Assembly: GCF_015645465.1 (NCBI RefSeq)
Contig: NZ_JADOEL010000016.1
Coordinates: 23,616 to 87,615 of the forward strand
Length of the DNA stretch: 64,000 bases
DNA from: Herminiimonas contaminans
Lineage (GTDB): Bacteria > Pseudomonadota > Gammaproteobacteria > Burkholderiales > Burkholderiaceae_D
Reading direction: 5' to 3'
In this document: piece by piece, positions 57,131-64,000 of the stretch
How the letters are laid out: every line of letters begins with the position of its first letter
Numbering within the stretch: position 1 is the first letter of the stretch
The notes under the pieces: model-generated
What the model saw: the letters and a program-made list of their open reading frames with translations, nothing else
Databases searched by the model: none
Told to the model about the DNA's origin: nothing
Made by a program: the position numbers and the translations under genes

Positions 57131-59980
57131 ATGGCCTCTTCCGTAACTGCAGCGCGCTTTTCGGTTTCTCGCATTCTCAAAAAAACCTTCACTCTTGCCA
57201 GTTTTTTGCTGGTAGCCAGTCTGGCGATTCAGCAATCAGCACACGCCAGTGATGCACCTAATATCAAACCGGCACTGAAAAAAATGTTGGGTGGCCTGGC
57301 GCTGGACGTCAAGGATGACCTGCAAAAAATGGTCAGTGACTTGAAAAAGACCAGCTGTGGTGGTGGCCTGAGTGGTTGCTACTCCACCAGCAAGGGTAAG
57401 GTTCAGCTGTATTTCTTCACCAGCAATAGTGCACAACAAACCTTCATCATCGTGGTCGACAAACAGATCTCGATGCCTAAGCTGTTTGGCAACAAGGTGC
57501 AGAACGTGATGGGGCAAACCTCGTTGCGTTCGCTGATGATTTCGATTTCAACTGCCGAATTCGACCTGACCACGGCACGCATGCCACCCGACCTGAAGAA
57601 GGTAGTCGACGAAAGCTATTTTGGTGTGAGCTCGCTGAACTTCGCGGCTGGTGCACAGATGGCAGCACGCGCGAACCTGGGTGGACCGATCAAACTGACG
57701 ATGGAATCGCTGGGCGTGCGCGCCGATCAGCTGACCATGCGTGCGGCGATCGTGATGCCTATCCCTATGGATATTTCCAGCGGTGCAGGTACCGGTATCG
57801 ATGTCGCCAGTGAGATGGCGGATGGCGCGACCATGAAGCAAGCCGGTGCCAAGGCAGCCATGCCGGAAGCCTTCGTCGAATTCCAGTTCGCACCTGGCTC
57901 CAGACTGCCTATGCTGCTGCCGCCGGTTACGTTGACGGATGCAACCTTCTTCATTAATAACAGCCTGACTTTCGGTTACAAGGGTAATGCCCAGTTTCAG
58001 GGTGTAGGCGACAAGAAGATCTTGCTGCAATTCCAGACACCATTGACACCAGAAGGTGCGATGGACTTCCTGGACTTCAATTTCCGCATGGCGACACCGG
58101 CTTCGTTCACGATGGAAGATGCAGCACGTGTCATCGTTGCGATGGCATCGCCTGATGCACGCCTGGCCAAATACGGCGGTGGCTTCATCCGTGGCGTTGG
58201 TTCGTTCAAGGAACCATTGCTGGCGATGGCCAAGCCTCTGGCCATGTTCAAGATGAAAAATCCTAACCCGCCGCCTGAATACAAATTCGGCGATGCGAGC
58301 AAGCCATGGCCGGATAACGACAAGTACTTCAACATTATCGTGCTGGGTCCATTGGCAGACGGCGGTCCCTACTACGCTTCGGGTGGTCAGGTTGCGGCCT
58401 TCGGCCAGACCCTGGGATGGACCGACGTGTCGGCAGGTGTCAATGGCTACTACAACGGAGCCGGTGCCGATGTATCGCTGCGACTGGGACCATTGGGCAA
58501 GGTACCGTTCCGCCTGTCGCAGGAAACCCGCATTGACATGAAACGTCAGGACATGGCTTTCAGAGGCAATCTGGCCGGGCAAAAAATCGGGATCGTGATG
58601 GGGCCGACCAAGATGAGCATCGAAGTGAATGCCAGCTGTATCAACCCGTTTGAAATCAAAACTTCACTTGAAATCAAACCGACTACCGATCTGGCGCAGA
58701 TTTTTGATGCAGAAGGCGGCGTCAACGTCGATCCGTCGAAGATCACCGGTTGTATTGGCAAGGAACTGGAAGCTGCCTATCGCAAGATCGCGGGTGAGTA
58801 CAAGAACCTGAGCGGTTACACGGCTGATATGGCGAATGCAGAATTGAAGAAGATTTCCGATGCAGCGTTGATCGCGACCAAGGCCGCCGAAGATGCCGCG
58901 AAGAAGGCCGCAGCAGAATCGCAGAAAGCAGCAGAAGACGCAGCCAAAGCATCGCAAAAGGCCGCTGAAGATGCTGCCAAGGCCGCACAGAAAGCAGCCG
59001 ATGACGCCCGTAAGCAGTACGAGCAAACCAAGAATGCAGCACGCGATGTTGCAAACAAGGCGACCAATGCTGCGAGTAATGCATTCCGTGACGCAGGGAA
59101 TGCCTTCAAGCGTCTCGGCAAGAAAAAGAAACATAAGAAAGGCCCGGATCCGAAATTTGCTGCTTCCGTATTTGACTGGGACTACTACTACGATAAGTAC
59201 CCGGACGTCGTGAATGCCAAAGTTGATCTGAAAGAACACTGGATGAACAATGGCTTTAACGAAGGCCGTCAGGGCAGCCCGGAATTCAGCGCCACTTACT
59301 ACTGGAACCGTTACCTCGACGTGCAGGCTGCATGCCCGACACCGAGCAACAAATTGCAGTGTGCATTGCAGAACTGGCTGGATGAAGGCATTGCACTGGG
59401 TCGCCAGGGTAGCGCAGATGTCAGCATGCAGAGCTACCTGAATCGTTATTCAGATTTGCAAAATGCATTTGGCGTAGACAATTACGACGATGCACTTGAC
59501 CATTGGATGAATTACGGTGAAGACGAGAATCGCAATGCCCGCCCTGATTCTGACTACGCAGGCCCGGTTGCAGGTCCACGCCGTGCAGGTGGTGGTGGCG
59601 GTGGCCAGTGGAGCGATGCCGCACAATGCCGTAATACATATGTAATCGGATTCAAGACCAGCTCAGGTAAACGTCTCGATGGCGTGCAATTCCTGTATGC
59701 GAATGGTCAGTGGGGTGGTGTGCATGGCAAGTTGAAGAATACACAGACCGTGATGCTGGCAGCTGGCGAATACATTACACGTGTGGACTACCGCAGCGGC
59801 GGAAGCATGGATGCCGTAACCTTTATCAGTAACCAGGGCAGAACCTTCGGCAGGTATGGTGGCACCGGTGGTGGGGCGAACTCCTACTCCGTTACGCCCG
59901 GACAAAAACTTGGTTGCATGGCCGGACGTTCCGGATCAGAGGTTGATCAACTCATCTTCTCTTCTACCGGGCCGCGCTAA
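57131..59980 (+). CDS. Large secreted protein with jacalin-like lectin end
   Basis: I do not recognise this 949-residue protein as a described family. From the ATG at 57131 it has a signal peptide (cleavage after about residue 39, in AHAS), a long strand-rich region of unknown type (about 45-575), an Ala/Lys-rich coiled coil of AEDAAKxAQKA-like repeats (about 580-645), a very basic joint (KKKKHKKG), three repeats of about 40 residues (about 680-803, such as YLNRYSDLQNAFGVDN then HWMNYG), a Gly-rich spacer, and a C-terminal domain like a jacalin lectin (about 835-949: GVQFLYANGQWGG, YRSGGSMDAVTFISNQG). The lectin end suggests sugar binding outside the cell. The gene is followed 89 bp later by a secretin gene on the same strand. 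Confidence 0.8.
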   Translation: MASSVTAARFSVSRILKKTFTLASFLLVASLAIQQSAHASDAPNIKPALKKMLGGLALDVKDDLQKMVSDLKKTSCGGGLSGCYSTSKGKVQLYFFTSNSAQQTFIIVVDKQISMPKLFGNKVQNVMGQTSLRSLMISISTAEFDLTTARMPPDLKKVVDESYFGVSSLNFAAGAQMAARANLGGPIKLTMESLGVRADQLTMRAAIVMPIPMDISSGAGTGIDVASEMADGATMKQAGAKAAMPEAFVEFQFAPGSRLPMLLPPVTLTDATFFINNSLTFGYKGNAQFQGVGDKKILLQFQTPLTPEGAMDFLDFNFRMATPASFTMEDAARVIVAMASPDARLAKYGGGFIRGVGSFKEPLLAMAKPLAMFKMKNPNPPPEYKFGDASKPWPDNDKYFNIIVLGPLADGGPYYASGGQVAAFGQTLGWTDVSAGVNGYYNGAGADVSLRLGPLGKVPFRLSQETRIDMKRQDMAFRGNLAGQKIGIVMGPTKMSIEVNASCINPFEIKTSLEIKPTTDLAQIFDAEGGVNVDPSKITGCIGKELEAAYRKIAGEYKNLSGYTADMANAELKKISDAALIATKAAEDAAKKAAAESQKAAEDAAKASQKAAEDAAKAAQKAADDARKQYEQTKNAARDVANKATNAASNAFRDAGNAFKRLGKKKKHKKGPDPKFAASVFDWDYYYDKYPDVVNAKVDLKEHWMNNGFNEGRQGSPEFSATYYWNRYLDVQAACPTPSNKLQCALQNWLDEGIALGRQGSADVSMQSYLNRYSDLQNAFGVDNYDDALDHWMNYGEDENRNARPDSDYAGPVAGPRRAGGGGGGQWSDAAQCRNTYVIGFKTSSGKRLDGVQFLYANGQWGGVHGKLKNTQTVMLAAGEYITRVDYRSGGSMDAVTFISNQGRTFGRYGGTGGGANSYSVTPGQKLGCMAGRSGSEVDQLIFSSTGPR

Positions 59981-60069
59981 AACCTGAAATGAATGGCCTC
60001 GGCACTCCGGGGCCATTCGTCGTTTACACCACATCAATTATTTTGTTTTACCAGGCTGTTTGATTGCAT

Positions 60070-62070
60070 ATGAAAAAAATCCATCACAAATCCGGTTTGC
60101 GCAAAATCTGCGCGGCCGTGGCTCTCGCACTCACGGTAATGCCAGCAGTTGCCGCCACCGCGCCGGCAAAATCTTTTGTGGACATGGTGCGCGAATTGCC
60201 ATTGGTTCCGGCAGGCATGCAGGACACCGAGGTATTGGCCAAGGTCACTGCCACTGTTGATGCGATCAAGCAGATGGAACTGGGTAGAGCTAATCAGACC
60301 ATCAATGAAGCCTTGCAGCTGGACCCGCGCAATTCCTATCTGCACTTCCTGAATGGTTTTGTCTATCACTTGCAAGCGCGCCAAGGTGATACGCAAAAGG
60401 GCGAGATGGCACTGGAAGGCTACCAGCAAGCCCTGCGCATCGATCCGAGCAACTGGATCGCACAGGAATTCCTCGGTCTCACCTATATGGATCTCAAGCA
60501 ATTCGACCGTGCCAAGCTGGCTTTCTCGGATGTCTTGCTGATGACGCCGGAGAGTTCGGTATCTATCTACGGCTTGATGGTGGCGTCTTACCTGACTGGT
60601 GATGCGAAGACCGCTTGTGCGATGGCGGACCAGTTCCAGAAAACATCAACTGAAATCAATCGCGTGTTTGTGCGTTCCAGCATTTCGGTCTACGCCTCAT
60701 GTGGCAACTTTGCCCAGGCAGAGCAAATGCGTGATGCCTTGAGCAAGATAGACGGCGGTGGTCTGGAAGCAGAACGTGCGGACAGACGTTTGTCGCAATG
60801 GAAAGCCTTCTACCTCAAGCAGGAACAAACTGTTGCGGCTGCCAAGGGGCAGCCTGCGGCAGGCATGATCAAAGCTAGCTGGACGCAAGGCGCCTCGGAC
60901 GAGCGTCCGCAGCAATTGGCGCAAGCATTCAACGTACCGTCGCGACCTGCGCCACGTCCTCCCAGCGATAACCCGACCGATGCAAATCCGGCGGGGCCAG
61001 CAACGCCGGGTGCGACACCTATCGGCGACGGCACGCCAGTCGAAGCTCCTGCAAATGCTGCAGGTGGGGGTGGCGGTAGTAGTGGCCCGCGCATGTTGTT
61101 GATCGACGTAGTGCTCTTGTCTACGCAAGAACTGATCACGACATCGAAAGGCGTCAACCTCCTGAGTGCGCTGACCCTGCAACTGGGTTCGGCGACTAAC
61201 AATGCGCCTGCGTATTCACGTGTCATCACTTCGAGTAGTACGACCGGTGGTGCATCAACAGTCATTACTCCACCAACAGTCAGTACCGCCATCACGCGTG
61301 CAGTGAGCATACCGGCGCTGACCTATTCGCTGAATATCGCGAATGCCAACAGCTCGGTCAACGAAGTACTGGCCAGGCCTACGCTGGCAGCGATCGAAGG
61401 TTTGCCATCGGAATTCTTCTCCGGCACCAACCTGAGCGCGGGTGTGGTCTCAACCAGCTTCAATGGCGGCACCACCATCGTGCCACTGGATAAACGCTTT
61501 GGCATCAAGCTGGCGGTTACGCCGGTGTTCCTGCAACAGGGGCGGGTACAGATGAAGGTCGAGGCGCAACGTACCGCGCTGAATGCAAGCTCGGATAATC
61601 CGCGCGTGGCTTATCAAATCGAAATCGGCGAGATTACCGCCAATGCCAATGTCGTCATGAATATGGGCGATACCCTGATCCTGAGCGGCTTGAGTGAAAA
61701 ATCGAGTTCGAATACACGCGATGGTGTGCCCGGACTGCAGGATGTTCCCGGTTTGCAGTATCTGTTCTCAAACAAGAAGACCAATGATTTGATGCGTTCG
61801 GCACTGATCCTGGTCACACCGAGATCGCCGGTGCAAGTCTCTGAATCACCACAAGAGGGTGATTCGATGGCCAGTCGTATGAAGGCTTTACGCGAAAGAT
61901 TTGGTTTCGCCAATAGCAGCGCAAATAATATCGATGCAGTCATGAATCAGCTGCAAACAAATGATTACTTCCGTGAATTCCGTCAGGGTGATGTGTCGAT
62001 AGAACGCTGGGATCGCATGCGCACTACCGGTGACCGTTTGCGTGAGGCTTTGGGCTTCCTCTATTACTGA
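60070..62070 (+). CDS. TPR-containing lone secretin
   Basis: The 666-residue protein starts with a signal peptide (MKKIHHKSGLRKICAAVALA, cleaved near residue 30), then TPR-like helix pairs (about 70-170), a Pro/Ala/Gly linker (about 290-345) and a secretin homology domain (about 345-600). The classical C-terminal block DGVPGLQDVPGLQYLFSNKK and ALILVTPRSP is intact. A further 65-residue tail follows. Secretins form the outer-membrane gates of type II, III and IV-pilus machines. No ATPase, inner-membrane ring or pilin gene is near, so it is either an orphan or the gate of an unknown system. The adjacent lectin protein is an obvious candidate partner. Confidence 0.88.
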   Translation: MKKIHHKSGLRKICAAVALALTVMPAVAATAPAKSFVDMVRELPLVPAGMQDTEVLAKVTATVDAIKQMELGRANQTINEALQLDPRNSYLHFLNGFVYHLQARQGDTQKGEMALEGYQQALRIDPSNWIAQEFLGLTYMDLKQFDRAKLAFSDVLLMTPESSVSIYGLMVASYLTGDAKTACAMADQFQKTSTEINRVFVRSSISVYASCGNFAQAEQMRDALSKIDGGGLEAERADRRLSQWKAFYLKQEQTVAAAKGQPAAGMIKASWTQGASDERPQQLAQAFNVPSRPAPRPPSDNPTDANPAGPATPGATPIGDGTPVEAPANAAGGGGGSSGPRMLLIDVVLLSTQELITTSKGVNLLSALTLQLGSATNNAPAYSRVITSSSTTGGASTVITPPTVSTAITRAVSIPALTYSLNIANANSSVNEVLARPTLAAIEGLPSEFFSGTNLSAGVVSTSFNGGTTIVPLDKRFGIKLAVTPVFLQQGRVQMKVEAQRTALNASSDNPRVAYQIEIGEITANANVVMNMGDTLILSGLSEKSSSNTRDGVPGLQDVPGLQYLFSNKKTNDLMRSALILVTPRSPVQVSESPQEGDSMASRMKALRERFGFANSSANNIDAVMNQLQTNDYFREFRQGDVSIERWDRMRTTGDRLREALGFLYY

Positions 62071-62159
62071 TGCACGGTGTATCGCTGCCGGGGAAAATTG
62101 CAGATTAATACATAGATGGGCTGGATCGGTCTGGTGCCGCCCGGCCCTTCAGGTTACTG

Positions 62160-62181
62160 GTAAGGCACTCCCGTGCCTTAC
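62160..62181 (+). terminator. Hairpin downstream of the secretin gene
   Basis: GTAAGGCAC pairs perfectly with GTGCCTTAC around TCCC, about 90 bases after the secretin stop. It has no U-tract, so its strength as a terminator is uncertain. Confidence 0.45.
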
Positions 62182-62207
62182 AACTGATGTTGGCATTGCA
62201 ACCTTGT

Positions 62208-62285
62208 TTACGGATTCACGTACAAGGAAATCGCTGTGACGCCAATTACGAATATCGTAACGATGATTCTCCACTTGGTATTCAT
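62208..62285 (-). CDS. Possible 25-residue membrane peptide
   Basis: An ATG at 62285 on the minus strand, with GGAG five bases upstream, encodes MNTKWRIIVTIFVIGVTAI and a short end (SLYVNP), a single hydrophobic helix after a basic start. Small membrane peptides of this kind are often real, but with no homology evidence this stays a suggestion. The same frame extends upstream to a 99-residue reading that lacks a ribosome binding site. Confidence 0.35.
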   Translation of the reverse strand: MNTKWRIIVTIFVIGVTAISLYVNP

Positions 62286-62562
62286 ATCTTCTCCACAGGC
62301 ATCATGGCGTGCCTCTTCGCCTTCAATAATTGAACCCGCAGTATACATGAGCCGTCCTGTAGCGCGGATTTTCCTCGGTATTGCACAACTGATATCTGTT
62401 TCAAAACGGATGCCTGTTCCTTGGGCATGCACGATTTTCGTCATATGGATATCGAAAAACATTCGTTGGTTTTCCCTTGGTAATTCGTAAGATGAGACAT
62501 CCGGCAAACGTCATCAGATGCACTGCCGCAAGTTGTTCAATACCGAAAAACAAAGGACAAAA

Positions 62563-62928
62563 ATGGCGACGCATGACCTGGCTTTACTCCCCCGCATAAC
62601 GCCTTCCGCCGACCGAAAAATCTTCCGCCGTCGCGCCATCCTCAACCTGGGTCGGGATCACTACTCGCACGCCAGGACTATAGACATTTCACCGCATGAC
62701 ATGAGCATCATGGTGGAGTCGCCATTGTCGGTAGGGCACACCGCCAGTCTTGCGTTCAACATCACTGTGGATCAGCGTACCTTGCCGCTCGAGTTCAAGG
62801 GTCGGGTCAGTTATTGCGTGCTGGTTGGCACCGAGGGATTCAGGGTGGGATTTGAACTGGCGGCGGCGCGTGGTGATGAATCGCATAAGAAGCGTATCGC
62901 GCAGATTATGCAGACTTTGCCTTGCTAG
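62563..62928 (+). CDS. PilZ-domain protein
   Basis: The 121-residue protein looks like a single PilZ domain, the usual receptor of cyclic di-GMP. The arginine motif is present as RKIFRRRAILNLG, and the second motif as TIDISPHDMS, where the normal Gly is replaced by Asp, so the strength of binding is open. The ATG at 62563 follows AAAGGAC. It lies downstream of the lectin and secretin genes on the same strand, which would suit cyclic di-GMP control of a surface structure, but this is only context. Confidence 0.72.
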   Translation: MATHDLALLPRITPSADRKIFRRRAILNLGRDHYSHARTIDISPHDMSIMVESPLSVGHTASLAFNITVDQRTLPLEFKGRVSYCVLVGTEGFRVGFELAAARGDESHKKRIAQIMQTLPC

Positions 62929-62964
62929 CCATCTGACGCGGAAAGGAAATGCCATCTAGTCATA

Positions 62965-63387
62965 TTAAAAGTGGATGACGCCGGTTTCGAATGTTAATTC
63001 TCTTTCTTCGTTGCGCATCCAGCTTAGAATCTCCTGCCCCAGCATGTTCAAGGTCTGGACTTCTACCATTACAGAAAACTGACTGCTTCTTTGAGTGAGC
63101 GGGGCGCAGTTCTGGAATGTTGATATTTCCAATGCCGAGTGACCAAGAGCATTGTATGTATATGCTCTGAGTTTTACCCATGCATAGTCTGGCGAGCCAG
63201 CTTCCATCACTAGCTCTTCTGTGGCTGACTTTGGGAAAGCAAGGAGTTGCTCCGCAAAACCGATCAGATTATCAGGGTATAGATAGGCATTCTGCTTAGC
63301 TGCGTAATCCTGGTCGCTCATCGAAAATGCGATTTCGAGCATTCCATCTGCAGCGTCGGTATAGAGATGTGTGAGTGAAAATTTCAT
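62965..63387 (-). CDS. Hypothetical protein
   Basis: I do not recognise this 140-residue protein. It starts MKFSLTHLYTDAADGMLEIA, is soluble and mixed alpha/beta in look, with an acidic bias, and has no signal peptide. The style is like that of small cytoplasmic immunity-type proteins, but no toxin gene is next to it, so I make no such claim. It points towards the PilZ gene and away from the small gene at 63494. Confidence 0.55.
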   Translation of the reverse strand: MKFSLTHLYTDAADGMLEIAFSMSDQDYAAKQNAYLYPDNLIGFAEQLLAFPKSATEELVMEAGSPDYAWVKLRAYTYNALGHSALEISTFQNCAPLTQRSSQFSVMVEVQTLNMLGQEILSWMRNEERELTFETGVIHF

Positions 63388-63493
63388 ATGCCGAAGTCTC
63401 GTATGCTTTCAGGTGATGAGTAATGTATTGCTACTTAGTTTGTTTATACTATTAAGTCGGCACGAGGTGTCACTTACATTAAATGGAGCAGGC

Positions 63494-63772
63494 ATGAAAC
63501 CAACAACAGCAAAAGTACCATCCCATTACGAAACCTATAAAGGCTGGAGTGTCGCGGTACAGGTATCCGCACATATGTCGCGTATCGATACCGAACGTAA
63601 AGAAGGCGCATACATTCCACGCATCATCGTGACCGAGCATATCGGTACTGACTTCAAGGACAAGGAAGTACCAGATGGCCATTCCTACCCAACGCCGGAA
63701 GCTTGCATAGCGCAAGGCATACTGACGGCACGTGAATATATCGATAGAAAAACGGAGAAGCTCGCAGCGTAA
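63494..63772 (+). CDS. Small hypothetical protein
   Basis: This 92-residue protein begins MKPTTAKVPSHYETYKGWSV with GGAG five bases upstream of the ATG, which fixes this start over the longer frame. It is soluble, with a strand-rich middle (RIIVTEHIGTDF) and a helical end (CIAQGILTAREYIDRKTEKL). The pattern occurs in many uncharacterised Burkholderiales proteins, but no role can be given. The IS3-family element begins about 100 bp downstream. Confidence 0.65.
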   Translation: MKPTTAKVPSHYETYKGWSVAVQVSAHMSRIDTERKEGAYIPRIIVTEHIGTDFKDKEVPDGHSYPTPEACIAQGILTAREYIDRKTEKLAA

Positions 63773-63873
63773 TCGCTGTCGGTATTGATCCGATATAAAA
63801 ATCGCAAATAGTCGGCTGTTGTGGCCGTCATGCTGCATGGATGATTATTTGCGAAACAGATCGACAGCTGTAA

Positions 63874-64000
63874 TGAATCGCCCCGGCTTTACTAGACACA
63901 TCTGAGCCTATAAATTTATAGGTTAACGGAGGTGTTATGAGTGCAAAGCGATATACAGAAGAATTCAAGATTGAAGCAGTCAAACAGGTCACAGAACGAG
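63874..64000 (+). mobile_element. Left end of an IS3-family insertion sequence
   Basis: The sequence from about TGAATCGCCCCGGCTTTACT to the transposase start is like the terminal inverted repeat and leader of IS3-family elements, and an OrfA start follows. The element continues past the window edge, so its right end and its target duplication are not seen. Confidence 0.7.
63937..64000 (+). CDS. IS3-family transposase OrfA, N-terminal part
   Basis: The reading frame starts MSAKRYTEEFKIEAVKQVTE after a strong GGAGG and runs off the window. The sequence is the usual helix-turn-helix start of IS3-family OrfA proteins. Only 21 residues are visible, so subgroup and integrity cannot be judged. Confidence 0.85.
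   Translation, partial: MSAKRYTEEFKIEAVKQVTER

Noticed and set aside
57548..58582. 344-residue minus-strand frame inside the lectin protein gene
   Set aside because: The plus-strand gene has a signal peptide, repeats and a lectin end in one frame, so the opposite frame is a shadow.
62236..62490. 84-residue plus-strand frame after the secretin gene
   Set aside because: It is moderately hydrophobic but has no good ribosome binding site, and the composition looks random.
62965..63387. Toxin-immunity protein
   Set aside because: The style of the protein is suggestive, but no toxin or Rhs/T6SS gene is adjacent, so no such function is claimed.

Overview
The window is chromosomal DNA from a betaproteobacterium. 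Gene content and protein style fit Burkholderiales, most likely the Oxalobacteraceae (Herminiimonas/Janthinobacterium-like); this placement is inference from the look of the proteins, not from a database search. Two tRNA genes are present (Arg-CCU and initiator Met). Long housekeeping blocks alternate with accessory loci.

Layout. (1) 1-5.5 kb: an XRE-type regulator, then a family 2A encapsulin shell gene directly followed by its cysteine desulfurase cargo carrying a long disordered N-terminal extension, then a PPOX-type flavoprotein and a DUF6176 protein, a small membrane protein, and a decayed integrase start beside tRNA-Arg(CCU). (2) 5.7-12.5 kb: an ABC-F ATPase, SirB1-like protein, MurJ flippase, ribosomal protein S20, DUF192 protein, RluE and a cold-shock protein. 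(3) 12.8-18.2 kb: the bacterial N-degron pathway, with clpS-clpA facing aat-bpt-pyrD. (4) 18.4-32 kb: AmtB, a Nudix hydrolase, initiator tRNA, scpB-rluB, then rimP-nusA-infB-rbfA-truB and typA. A strong promoter followed at once by an intrinsic terminator precedes rimP and looks like an attenuator. (5) 32.2-36.4 kb: a FecI sigma factor (with a Fur box at its start), FecR anti-sigma and a TonB-dependent siderophore transducer. (6) 36.4-44.8 kb: a class III aminotransferase and a tightly packed eight-gene operon (flavin oxidoreductase, DUF1365, Cfa-like methyltransferase, chalcone-isomerase-like, MFS, DUF3833 lipoprotein, SDR, NTF2-like) resembling lipid-modification clusters of singlet-oxygen regulons. 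(7) 45-47.7 kb: dusA, a BON lipoprotein, an entericidin-like peptide and a candidate small RNA. (8) 47.8-52.7 kb: serine acetyltransferase, a TauD-type dioxygenase and a sulfonate-type ABC importer. (9) 52.8-64 kb: an autotransporter and the remnant of a second one, a PAS/winged-helix regulator, a very large secreted protein ending in a jacalin-like lectin, a lone secretin with TPRs, a PilZ protein, two orphan genes, and the left end of an IS3-family element running off the window.

Two themes stand out. The first is sulfur: the encapsulated cysteine desulfurase at the left end and the serine acetyltransferase plus organosulfur uptake genes near 48-53 kb belong to one physiology (cysteine made, cysteine sulfur extracted, sulfonates scavenged), although they lie about 45 kb apart here. 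The second is the 56-63 kb surface locus, where regulator, lectin-tipped secreted protein, secretin and PilZ protein lie on one strand. I do not recognise that combination as a described secretion system, and it is the best candidate in the window for something new.
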